Shown: positions 25,740 to 33,544 of the stretch, in pieces
Layout: the number at the start of each line of letters is the position of its first letter
Numbering within the stretch: position 1 is the stretch's first letter
The notes under the pieces: generated by a model
What the model saw: the letters and a program-made list of their open reading frames with translations, nothing else
Database searches by the model: none
What the model was told of the DNA's origin: nothing
Source: JANJUB01 sp964586225
GTDB taxonomy: Bacteria; Armatimonadota; Fimbriimonadia; Fimbriimonadales; Fimbriimonadaceae
DNA: 64,000 bases
Direction of reading: 5' to 3'
Assembly: GCA_964586225.1 (NCBI GenBank)
Contig: CAZPHD010000002.1
Span: 62,001 to 126,000, forward strand
Position numbers and translations under genes: made by a program

Positions 25740-25968
25740 GGCGTTCCTCACCTACAGCATCGGCCTTTGCGGTGTGTTTGCGATTTTGGCGCCGATGATC
25801 GCTTGGCGCAAGCGCGGTCGCCAGTCACTGGTGCTCTCTGGCGCGTTCGTGGCGATGGCGGCGGTGCTGTTCGCGTTGCGTTCGGGTTGGCCCAATCTCG
25901 CCGTCGGTGCGTTTGCGCTGGTGCTAGTTGGGCTTCTAGGTGCCGACGTGCTGACGCGTCCGCGGTGA
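25720..25968 (+). CDS. Small membrane protein, 82 aa
   Basis: Three hydrophobic helices. I choose the TTG at 25720 (MDQQGFEAFLTYSIGLCGVF), which has GGAG 7 nt upstream inside the previous gene and overlaps it by 20 bp; an in-frame start at 25699 is also possible. No family recognised. Confidence 0.55.
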   Translation: MDQQGFEAFLTYSIGLCGVFAILAPMIAWRKRGRQSLVLSGAFVAMAAVLFALRSGWPNLAVGAFALVLVGLLGADVLTRPR

Positions 25969-25975
25969 CGCCCAG

Positions 25976-25981
25976 TACACT
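25976..25981 (+). promoter_or_regulatory. -10-like box TACACT, 7 nt before the trpD start
   Basis: TACACT then 7 nt then ATG 25989; no Shine-Dalgarno. Suggests a separate leaderless transcript start for trpDCF inside the longer run. Confidence 0.45.
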
Positions 25982-25988
25982 TGACCCG

Positions 25989-27002
25989 ATGGAATGGCGA
26001 CTCGTGCTGGAGCGGCTGGTGACGGGCCACGACCTCGCGGATGAAGAGGCCGAGGCGGCCATGAGCGCGTTAATGCAGGGCACCGCCAGCGACGTCGAGA
26101 TTGCCTCGTTCCTTACGGCGCTGCGGGCCAAGAGCGTTACCGGGGCTGAACTCGCAACGTTCGCTCGCGTGATGCAAGAGCATGCCGTCCGGCTTGATCA
26201 CGAACTTGCCGATGTGCTCGACACGTGCGGCACCGGCGGAGGTTCGCCCTCGTTCAACCTCTCGACCGGGGCGGCAATTGTCGCGGCGGCGGCGGGGGCG
26301 CGAGTCGCCAAGCACGGCAATCGCGCGATGACGAGCCGGTGCGGCTCGGCCGATGTCTTGGAAGCCCTCGGCATTACGATCACAGCCCCGCTTGATGTCT
26401 GGCGCGAGGCGTTGGCTGAACACGGTATCGCTTTCCTCTTTGCCCCACAACACCATCCCGCCATGCGCTTTGTCGGTCCCGTGAGAAAGGCGCTGGGGAT
26501 TCGCACGGTGTTCAATCAACTTGGGCCGTTGTCGAATCCGGCGCGAGCGCGCCGCCAGATCATCGGCGTGTATGACGACGCGCTTCTGCAGCCCATGGCC
26601 GAGGCCGCCCACGGGCTTGGCGTCGAGCGAGCGTGGATCGTGCGTGGCGAGGATGGGCTGGACGAGGTTTCTCCGTGCGGCCCTACTCAGGTCGCGGAGG
26701 TCGGCTCAGACGGCGTGACGTTGCGCCGAGTGTCGCCCGAGGACTTTGGCCTTTCTTCGATCACCGCCGACGCCCTCGCCCCCGGCGAGACGCCCGAAGA
26801 AAATGCCCAGATCTTGACCGAAGCCCTGACCCAACCCAACTCGCCACGAGCGGCCGCCCTGATGACGAGCGCGGCGGCGGCCCTTTGGGTGGCAGGCCGG
26901 GCGGGGTCCCTGCCCGAAGCAGCTCAGCTTGCCCGACAGGCGATCGCGTCAGGGGCAGCCTGGGCCAAGGTTGAGGCCCTGCGCGAGGTGACGCGTGGCT
27001 GA
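25989..27002 (+). CDS. trpD: Anthranilate phosphoribosyltransferase
   Basis: Second step of tryptophan synthesis: anthranilate + PRPP to phosphoribosyl-anthranilate. 337 aa. Motifs: DTCGTGGGSPSFNLSTGAAI (PRPP loop), AKHGNRAMTSRCGSADVLEA, and FNQLGPLSNPARARRQIIGV; GEDGLDEVSPCGPTQVAEV lies later. The start is set at ATG 25989 by the family N-terminus. Its end overlaps trpC by 8 bp. Confidence 0.95.
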   Translation: MEWRLVLERLVTGHDLADEEAEAAMSALMQGTASDVEIASFLTALRAKSVTGAELATFARVMQEHAVRLDHELADVLDTCGTGGGSPSFNLSTGAAIVAAAAGARVAKHGNRAMTSRCGSADVLEALGITITAPLDVWREALAEHGIAFLFAPQHHPAMRFVGPVRKALGIRTVFNQLGPLSNPARARRQIIGVYDDALLQPMAEAAHGLGVERAWIVRGEDGLDEVSPCGPTQVAEVGSDGVTLRRVSPEDFGLSSITADALAPGETPEENAQILTEALTQPNSPRAAALMTSAAAALWVAGRAGSLPEAAQLARQAIASGAAWAKVEALREVTRG

Positions 27003-27789
27003 CCGCCTCCGCGAGATTCTCGACCACAAGCGGGTTGAGGTGGATGCCGCCCAGTCCGCAATTCCGCTAGACGTGTTGCAGGCGGTCATCGCGGACCTAC
27101 CCCAGCCGCGGGGCTTCGTCGCCCGGTTGGCGGATGGACCGCGGCCATTGTCGCTCATCGCGGAGGTGAAGAAGGCGAGCCCGTCGCAGGGTCTCATCCG
27201 CGGGGAGTTTGACCCTGTCGCGATTGCCCAAACCTACGCTGCCAGCGGGGCATCCTGCTTGAGTGTGCTCACCGACGAGAAGTTCTTCCAGGGCTCCCCG
27301 GAGAACCTGAGGCGCGTACGGCATGCTGTTGATCTGCCGCTCCTGCGCAAGGACTTCACGATCGACGCTTATCAGATCTTCGAAGCCCGGGCGTGGGGAG
27401 CCGACGCGATCCTGCTGATTGTTGCCGCGCTGGAAGACGATGCGATTAGCGAGTTCCAGCGGGTAGCCCACGGTCTCGGACTGGATGTGCTGATCGAAGT
27501 CCATGATGACGCCGAAACCGAGCGGGCCTTGCGGCTCGCCGACGGGCCGAACACTGCCATCGGCGTGAACAATCGCAATCTGGCGACCTTCGAAACCGAC
27601 TTGGCGACCTCTGAGCGACTTCTGCCGCGCATCGCACCTCACGCGCTGGCCGTCAGTGAAAGCGCCCTCGCAACGCCTGATGATCTTCGCCGGGTGTCGG
27701 CGAGCGGGGCGAGAAGCGTGCTGATCGGGACGACATTCTGCGGGGCCGACGACATTGGCGGAAAGGTTCGTGAGGTGATGGGCTGGTGA
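26995..27789 (+). CDS. trpC: Indole-3-glycerol phosphate synthase
   Basis: Fourth step of the tryptophan pathway; TIM barrel. 264 aa. Motifs: LSLIAEVKKASPSQGLIRGE (catalytic Lys), LRKDFTIDAYQIFEARAWGA, and IGVNNRNLATFETDLATSE, then SESALATPDDLRR. GTG start with 8-bp overlap with trpD. Confidence 0.95.
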   Translation: MADRLREILDHKRVEVDAAQSAIPLDVLQAVIADLPQPRGFVARLADGPRPLSLIAEVKKASPSQGLIRGEFDPVAIAQTYAASGASCLSVLTDEKFFQGSPENLRRVRHAVDLPLLRKDFTIDAYQIFEARAWGADAILLIVAALEDDAISEFQRVAHGLGLDVLIEVHDDAETERALRLADGPNTAIGVNNRNLATFETDLATSERLLPRIAPHALAVSESALATPDDLRRVSASGARSVLIGTTFCGADDIGGKVREVMGW

Positions 27790-28346
27790 TCGTCAAGATC
27801 TGCGGAGTCCGCAACCAGGCCGACGCCGAGTTTGCGATTGCCTCTGGGGCCGACATGCTTGGGTTCGTTCACGAGCCAAGTAGTCCTCGATATGTGGGAG
27901 AAAACTGGGCTCCTGAGTGGTTGTTCAACTTGCCGGTTCCGCGCGTGGCGGTGTTCGGCGAATGTTCGGTGCCCGCCGCGGCATCGTTCACGCATCTTCA
28001 GGCCCACACATGGGACACGGTTGACCTGCGGCCGCGGCTCTGCGTGTATCGGATGGGGTCTGGCTTGGAGGTTCCGACCAACGGTGAGTTCCTCTTGCTC
28101 GATGCGTTCCATCCGACGCAACATGGGGGGTCGGGGCAACAGGTGGATTGGGATCAGGCAGCCGAGATCGTGACGGCGTCACCGATTCCAGTCATCCTCG
28201 CGGGCGGGCTGACCCCCGACAACGTTGCCGAAGCGATTCGCCGTGTTCGCCCAGCTGGGGTCGATGTGAGTTCGGGCACAGAAAAAGCGCCCGGGATCAA
28301 GGATCCCGAGCGCCTAAGAGCGTTTATCGAAAACGCGAAAGCCTAG
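27786..28346 (+). CDS. trpF: Phosphoribosylanthranilate isomerase
   Basis: Third step of the tryptophan pathway. 186 aa, slightly short. Catalytic Cys in VKICGVRN, catalytic Asp in LLDAFHPTQHGG, phosphate loops AGGLTPDNVAEAI and GVDVSSGTEKAPGIKD. GTG start overlaps the trpC stop by 4 bp. Ends tail-to-tail with the Gly-rich membrane protein gene, overlapping by 4 bp. Confidence 0.94.
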   Translation: MIVKICGVRNQADAEFAIASGADMLGFVHEPSSPRYVGENWAPEWLFNLPVPRVAVFGECSVPAAASFTHLQAHTWDTVDLRPRLCVYRMGSGLEVPTNGEFLLLDAFHPTQHGGSGQQVDWDQAAEIVTASPIPVILAGGLTPDNVAEAIRRVRPAGVDVSSGTEKAPGIKDPERLRAFIENAKA

Positions 28347-28696
28347 CCGCCACCCGCACCGGCCGCCATCGGTCGGTCATTGCTTACGGCTCCACCGCCG
28401 CCACCAGCACCCGCACCAGCAGCCGTCGGCACGTTGCCACCAACTCCACCGGCGGCACCAGCTCCGCCACCGCTACCAGAACTGCCACCCGTGTACGGAT
28501 CGTTCGCGCCAGCGGCCGCAGGAAGGCTGTTGACCATGCGCACATCGGCACCCTGGATCACCGGCTCGCTGGTGACCACTTGCTCAGGGGCGGGCGGATT
28601 GATCACTTCGCGCTGAGTGAAAAAGGCGATGGCAAAGCCAATCAGGCCCAGCACAATCGCGACAACGGCGATGATCATATCGTTCTGATTCTTCAC
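28343..28696 (-). CDS. Single-pass membrane protein with Gly/Ala-rich tail
   Basis: 117 aa. One N-terminal helix (MIIAVVAIVLGLIGFAIAFF) and a C-terminal 60 residues made mostly of Gly, Ala, Ser and Pro, likely disordered. GTG start with GAGG about 11 nt upstream. Function unknown; the long Gly runs resemble tails of envelope proteins. Downstream of purH on the same strand. Confidence 0.6.
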   Translation of the reverse strand: MKNQNDMIIAVVAIVLGLIGFAIAFFTQREVINPPAPEQVVTSEPVIQGADVRMVNSLPAAAGANDPYTGGSSGSGGGAGAAGGVGGNVPTAAGAGAGGGGGAVSNDRPMAAGAGGG

Positions 28697-28753
28697 GGCT
28701 TCAAACCTCGAGTAGCTTTAAGACGATACCTCATGGCGCAGACGTTACCCGCG

Positions 28754-30283
28754 CTAATGCAAGAAGTGGCGTACACCGGTAAAGACCATCGCGAGGCCCA
28801 GATCGTTCGCGGCTCGGATAACTTCGGGGTCCTTCTTGCTTCCGCCCGGTTGGACGATCGCGGCAATCCCTGCCGCCGCGGCCGTTTCAACGCTGTCCGG
28901 AAAGGGAAAGAACGCGTCGCTCGCGAGAACGGCGCCGCGACTGGCGTCGCCCGCCTGGTCGAGCGCAAGCCGAACGGACTGTACGCGATTCATCTGCCCC
29001 GCGCCAACTCCAAGCAGGCGCAAATCCGTCCCCACCACGATGGCATTCGACTTGACATGCGGGATCACCGCCCACATGAGCCTTAGAGCTCGCATCTGAG
29101 CCTCGGTTGGCGCAAGTTCGGTCACCACTCGCCAGGGATCGCCCGGGTCCTCGTCCGACGTCTGGACGATGGCTCCGCCGCGAACGCTCTTCACGTAAAG
29201 GCTCGGCTTGGAACCGGGTAGAGGCGCCGAAAGCAAGCGCACGTCCTGACCCCAGCCGGATCGCTCGGCAAACACACTCTTTGCCTCGTCCGTGAATCCG
29301 ACGGCGATCACAACTTCGAGGAAGTTACCTTTCTCGGTCATCGCCTCCGCCGCCCGGATATCGACGGTTCCGTTGAACGCGGCGATACCACCAAATGCGG
29401 AGATGGGGTCGGATTCCCGGGCAAGTTGATAGCTGTCGGCGAAATTGCCCGTGCTCGCGGCCCCACAGGGGTTGCCATGCTTGATGATCGCGCAACTTCC
29501 GGTGGGCAAGTCAGCGACCAACTCCCACGCACCCTGCGCGTCGTTAATGTTGTTGTAACTAAGTTCTTTGCCCCAAAGTTGCTCAGATTGAGCAATGCCT
29601 GACGTCGACAGGGGGTCAACATAGAGCGCGCCTGTTTGGTGAGGATTCTCGCCGTAGCGGAAGATTTGACGGCGGCGGAACCCGACCGTGTACGTCTCTG
29701 AACATGGAGCCTCACCCGCTTGTTCGGTGAGCCATCGGGCAATCATGGAGTCATAGTAGGCGGTGTGGCGGAATGCCTTTGCGGCAAGCGATCGATGCTG
29801 AGCCTCAAGCGCTCCGGCGTCAAGCCCAGCGAGAACGGCATCGTAGTCAGACGGATCGACGACAACGGCAACGTTGGCGTGGTTCTTCGCCGCCGCCCGA
29901 ATCATCGCCGGCCCACCGATGTCGATCGATTCGATCGCTTCCTCAAAGGTGTGCGGACGGGTTACCGTTTGCTCAAAGGCATAGAGGTTCACGACGAGGA
30001 GTCGAATCGGAACCATGCCGGCATCGGCCATCTGCTGCCGGTGATTGGGAAGCCTGATATCGCCTAGGAGTCCACCGTGGACGAGCGGGTGCAGCGTCTT
30101 GACGCGCCCATCGAGCATCTCCGGGAAACCGGTGACCTCACTCACATCCTGCACCGCAAGGCCTGCCTCTCGCAGGGCGCGGGCCGTGCCGCCGGTGCTG
30201 ATCAGTTCACAGCCACGGGCCACGAGACCCTGCGCAAACTCAACGACGCCCGACTTGTCGGTCACGCTGATGAGAGCTCTCAT
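28754..30283 (-). CDS. purH: Bifunctional AICAR transformylase / IMP cyclohydrolase
   Basis: Last two steps of IMP synthesis. 509 aa. N-terminal MGS-like cyclohydrolase domain (ALISVTDKSGVVEFAQGL, STGGTARALREAG, GRVKTLHPLVHGGLL), C-terminal transformylase domain (RYGENPHQTGALYVDP, IIKHGNPCGAAST, then SNAIVVGTDLRLLGVGAGQM and SDAFFPFPDSVETAAAAGI). Start overlaps the stop of the upstream Ig-like gene by 4 bp. Confidence 0.96.
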   Translation of the reverse strand: MRALISVTDKSGVVEFAQGLVARGCELISTGGTARALREAGLAVQDVSEVTGFPEMLDGRVKTLHPLVHGGLLGDIRLPNHRQQMADAGMVPIRLLVVNLYAFEQTVTRPHTFEEAIESIDIGGPAMIRAAAKNHANVAVVVDPSDYDAVLAGLDAGALEAQHRSLAAKAFRHTAYYDSMIARWLTEQAGEAPCSETYTVGFRRRQIFRYGENPHQTGALYVDPLSTSGIAQSEQLWGKELSYNNINDAQGAWELVADLPTGSCAIIKHGNPCGAASTGNFADSYQLARESDPISAFGGIAAFNGTVDIRAAEAMTEKGNFLEVVIAVGFTDEAKSVFAERSGWGQDVRLLSAPLPGSKPSLYVKSVRGGAIVQTSDEDPGDPWRVVTELAPTEAQMRALRLMWAVIPHVKSNAIVVGTDLRLLGVGAGQMNRVQSVRLALDQAGDASRGAVLASDAFFPFPDSVETAAAAGIAAIVQPGGSKKDPEVIRAANDLGLAMVFTGVRHFLH

Positions 30284-31845
30284 CGGAACTGACCTCCGCC
30301 CGTCGAGCCCGTGGAGGAATCGTCGCCTCGAACTTCGGGCGGACGAAGCTTGATCGTGGCCGACTTCTTGACGGTGAGCCCATTCTCATCGTAACCGATC
30401 AGCACGACCGGAACCGTCTTCGTGATGTCAAGGGTCAACTCGCCCTCAACGGCCTCAAGCGGAATCGTCTGACCATCCACGACCAACTCAGCGCGCACCG
30501 CTCCCGCGATCTGATAGGTGATCTTGCATTTGCCCACCAGGGGGTCGACCTCCATCGGGTCGGCCCGGAAGACCACAATGTTGGCGGTCGGCTTGGCGGC
30601 GACGTTCACGGTTATCGAGCGACTGTTCACCGTTTGCCCGTTAGCGTTCTCCGCGACGATGAAGTAGCGGATCGTTCCCGGTTGGGTCGGGGCCTCAATC
30701 TGATGGCTACCGAGCTTGGGATCAAGCACCTGGCCGGTCGGCGAAAGCGTTGCCTTGATCGCGTTCTTCACTTCGTACGTGACAAAGAAAGTCGATCCGG
30801 GGGTGACGTCGCGGGTCTTGATGTCAAATGCCATCACTTCAGGCGGCGGCAGGACTTCTGGGACCTTCACCGTGATGGTTGCCGCCAGAGGCTCCGAGGT
30901 ACGCGACTCACGGACCGCCACAGCCGAGAAGGTGCCCGAGCGGTCAACGTTGATGGTGGTGGTGCCTTTAGGGGCGCCTTGCGACACGATGATGCTGTCG
31001 TTGAACTTCACCTTGACGGATTTCGCGTGGGAACTGCTCCACGTGATTACGACGCTGTCGCCCGGACCGACCACCGCCGGATCAACTTGGAAGGAGTCTA
31101 AGACGGGCGGCATCGGTCGGAACGCGTACCAGCCAAGCATGAGACCCACCGCCATAAGGAAGAGGATGAAGTTGCCAGGCGAGATGGCCGGTCGGTGTTC
31201 AAGCTGTCCCTGCGCAGCGCAATAGACACTCGGCGTTTCGACGCTGCGCGCGCTCATCTGAAACCCATGGAGTCTTGGATTTGCGAGCGCGCGGCGCTGA
31301 ACGGGAGTGACGCCAATCAGGATCTCTCTCTGTTGGCCAGGCGCAATCGTCACCTGCTCAGCCGGTACATCGTAGATCAGGGCGTCTTCAGGGTCGCTTC
31401 CAAACAACTGCAGGGACTCTTGGCAGTTGCCCAAGTTGATGATCGTCGCCCGAAACACGTTTTGACGTCGCCATGGGCCGAAAACGCCTTTCTTGGGCAG
31501 AATCTCCATGCTGACGCTGTGGTAAGCCCGAATCTGGAGCACACCTTGTACTTGCCGAACCTCCCCGGTTTCGAGGCTACGTAGTCGCACGACGAACGGG
31601 TAAGTGCCGGCCAGACTTTCGCTGGTGCGAGGTGGCTTGAAGAACACCTTCTGAACCTGCAGGTCATGGGCCGAAACCGCAAAACTCGGCACCGGGACGG
31701 CCGTCCATTCAGGATCAAGCCCCTCGATGGAGAGCTCATACTGGTCGGTCTGATCCGACTGGTTGGCGATCTCCAAGTCAAGCGGCGTCGTCGAGCCCGG
31801 TTCGGCGACAAGCGTATCGGTGGCCAAACGCACGGCGAAGCTCAT
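30280..31845 (-). CDS. Membrane protein with Ig-like domains on both sides of a central helix
   Basis: 521 aa. Residues 1-220 form one or two beta-sandwich (NEW3/CARDB-like) units (EPGSTTPLDLEIANQSDQTD, then TINLGNCQES-type repeats) and carry no N-terminal signal. A single hydrophobic helix follows at about 228-246 (FILFLMAVGLMLGWYAFRP). Residues 250-500 contain at least three more Ig-like repeats (VGPGDSVVITWSSSHAKSVK, VTPGSTFFVTYEVKNAIKAT, DPLVGKCKITYQIAGAVRAE). The tail is Gly/Ser-rich. TATCCT lies 8 nt before the ATG. Coupled to purH by a 4-bp overlap. Function unknown. Confidence 0.7.
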   Translation of the reverse strand: MSFAVRLATDTLVAEPGSTTPLDLEIANQSDQTDQYELSIEGLDPEWTAVPVPSFAVSAHDLQVQKVFFKPPRTSESLAGTYPFVVRLRSLETGEVRQVQGVLQIRAYHSVSMEILPKKGVFGPWRRQNVFRATIINLGNCQESLQLFGSDPEDALIYDVPAEQVTIAPGQQREILIGVTPVQRRALANPRLHGFQMSARSVETPSVYCAAQGQLEHRPAISPGNFILFLMAVGLMLGWYAFRPMPPVLDSFQVDPAVVGPGDSVVITWSSSHAKSVKVKFNDSIIVSQGAPKGTTTINVDRSGTFSAVAVRESRTSEPLAATITVKVPEVLPPPEVMAFDIKTRDVTPGSTFFVTYEVKNAIKATLSPTGQVLDPKLGSHQIEAPTQPGTIRYFIVAENANGQTVNSRSITVNVAAKPTANIVVFRADPMEVDPLVGKCKITYQIAGAVRAELVVDGQTIPLEAVEGELTLDITKTVPVVLIGYDENGLTVKKSATIKLRPPEVRGDDSSTGSTGGGQFR

Positions 31846-31853
31846 CAGCTCGA

Positions 31854-31859
31854 AGGATA
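31854..31859 (-). promoter_or_regulatory. -10-like box TATCCT, 8 nt before the start at 31845
   Basis: On the minus strand TATCCT is followed by 8 nt and ATG 31845. It would drive the Ig-like gene, purH and the Gly-rich protein. Confidence 0.4.
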
Positions 31860-31918
31860 CCGGTTTCGCATCCCCAACCCACCCTGATTCGTAATCTCAT
31901 TTGAGGTTTGACCAACGG

Positions 31919-32824
31919 ATGTTTATTGTCTTTCTTGGAATCATCATCATCGTCTTCTCGTTCGTGCTGGCGGGTTTGAATAAGCAGACCAGCGAGAACG
32001 TGAACTTGAAACCGATGGCGTGGACGGCCCGCTTCGTTGGTCTCGTCATGGTCGTCCTCGGAATCGCCTGGAGCGGAGTCGTCCAAGTGCCTGCTGGATA
32101 CGAGGCCGTCCGACTCCGATTCGGTGCCTTAGATGGCACCCTCAGCCCAGGAATACACATCGTGATTCCAGGCGTCCACGAGGTTCAGCTCCTTGAGACG
32201 CGGACCCAAAAGGAGCAATCGCAGGCAACCGCCGCTAGCCGCGACCTGCAGATCGTAACCACGACCCTGGCTCTGAACTTCCGCTTGGCCCCTGGCAAGG
32301 TTGATGAGGTGTACGGCTCGGTTGGCATGCTCTACAAAGAGCGCGTGATCGACCCCACGGTGCAAGAGTCCCTGAAGACCGTCACCGCCAAGTACACGGC
32401 GGAAGAGCTCATCCGCATGCGAGCCCAAGTGAAGAACGAGGTCGAAACCGAGATCATCCGCCGGCTTCAGACCTACAACATCATCGTCGACCCTTCCGGG
32501 CTCTCGATCGTTAACTTTGACTTTTCGCCGGAGTTCAACAAGGCGATCGAGGCAAAACAGGTGGCGCAGCAGGAGGCCGAAAAGCAGAAGTATGTTTTAG
32601 CGCAAGCCGAGTTGCAGAAGCAGACTGAAGTGGCGCGAGCAAAGGGCACGGCTGAAGCGGCCCGGCTGAATGCTGAAGCCCTCAAAGTCAATGGCGGCGG
32701 GCTCGTCATTGCACGGGAGTGGATCGAGAAGTGGGACGGAAAGCTGCCGAACGTGGCCGCTGGCGGCAACCAGTTCATCATCGATTTGAACAACATCCTG
32801 CGCGAAGCCAGCCAGAATCCGTAG
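31919..32824 (+). CDS. SPFH/prohibitin-family membrane protein
   Basis: 301 aa. Two N-terminal hydrophobic helices (about 1-20 and 40-60), then an SPFH (band 7) domain: VPAGYEAVRLRFGALDGTLS, GIHIVIPGVHEVQLLETRTQ, and KYTAEELIRMRAQVKNEVE; then a long coiled coil (VAQQEAEKQKYVLAQAELQK). It reads like prohibitin. Such proteins form membrane rings that gather or protect proteases. I prefer the ATG at 31919; the TTG at 31901 is possible. TAATCT at 31892 may be its -10. Confidence 0.85.
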   Translation: MFIVFLGIIIIVFSFVLAGLNKQTSENVNLKPMAWTARFVGLVMVVLGIAWSGVVQVPAGYEAVRLRFGALDGTLSPGIHIVIPGVHEVQLLETRTQKEQSQATAASRDLQIVTTTLALNFRLAPGKVDEVYGSVGMLYKERVIDPTVQESLKTVTAKYTAEELIRMRAQVKNEVETEIIRRLQTYNIIVDPSGLSIVNFDFSPEFNKAIEAKQVAQQEAEKQKYVLAQAELQKQTEVARAKGTAEAARLNAEALKVNGGGLVIAREWIEKWDGKLPNVAAGGNQFIIDLNNILREASQNP

Positions 32825-32827
32825 AAT
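32822..32827 (+). promoter_or_regulatory. -10-like box TAGAAT, 8 nt before the lipoprotein start
   Basis: TAGAAT overlaps the SPFH stop codon and lies 8 nt before ATG 32836, with no Shine-Dalgarno. Confidence 0.4.
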
Positions 32828-32835
32828 GCTCTGAT

Positions 32836-33492
32836 ATGGTTCGAAGCGCTTTAGGAATCATCGTTCTGCTCGTGCTGGCGGGCTGCGGGAAGAAGGACAC
32901 GGCGGCCGTGCCACCCCCCACCAAAGTGGCGGAATCCGCCGTGCCCTCGGGCTGGAAAGTCACGTCCGCCGGGGGCGCGTCGATGGCATTTCCGGGAGAC
33001 TGGATTGCCGTCGATGTGAGTCGGCCCGACGTTGTTCAGACCGTTGAGCATCTTGGGCTCAAGGGTGCCGAGGGCGAGATGCTGAAGAACCAGATTCGGC
33101 AGTTTGCCTCTACAGGCGTGTTCAAGATTGTGGCTTTTGCCCCGATGAAGCCGGGTGAGTTCCAAACCAACGCCAACATCAATGTCATCCCCGTGCCCGC
33201 CACCGACCTCAAGGGCGTGCTCGATGAGAACAAGAAGGAGTTCGCCAAGGTGGGCAAGGTGCTCGAATCCGGAATTGTCGAGAATCCACGCCGAGCCGTG
33301 ATCATTGCTGAGAATGAATACACGACGGCCGGTGGCCAGAACGTGTTGTCCATCACCCAGGTGCACTTCATGCTACGCGGTCAGGAGATGATCACGATCG
33401 CCTTTGGAAGTGCACCTCAACACCGTGATGCGGTGAAGAAGATTGCCGATCAGGCGATGAAGACCTTTGCCTACAATCCGCCGACGCCATAG
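32836..33492 (+). CDS. Predicted lipoprotein
   Basis: 218 aa. Signal peptide with lipobox VLAGC (Cys17). The mature part is about 180 aa with a pattern (SMAFPGDWIAVDVS, then FQTNANINVIPVPATD and MITIAFGSAPQHRDAVKKIA) like the PsbP/DcrB-type fold found in many small lipoproteins. Function unknown. Follows the SPFH gene by 11 bp. Confidence 0.75.
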   Translation: MVRSALGIIVLLVLAGCGKKDTAAVPPPTKVAESAVPSGWKVTSAGGASMAFPGDWIAVDVSRPDVVQTVEHLGLKGAEGEMLKNQIRQFASTGVFKIVAFAPMKPGEFQTNANINVIPVPATDLKGVLDENKKEFAKVGKVLESGIVENPRRAVIIAENEYTTAGGQNVLSITQVHFMLRGQEMITIAFGSAPQHRDAVKKIADQAMKTFAYNPPTP

Positions 33493-33544
33493 TGGAAACT
33501 CTTTTGCATCTCTGTTTCGTAGTTCGGTCTTGTTTGGAGGAGAA

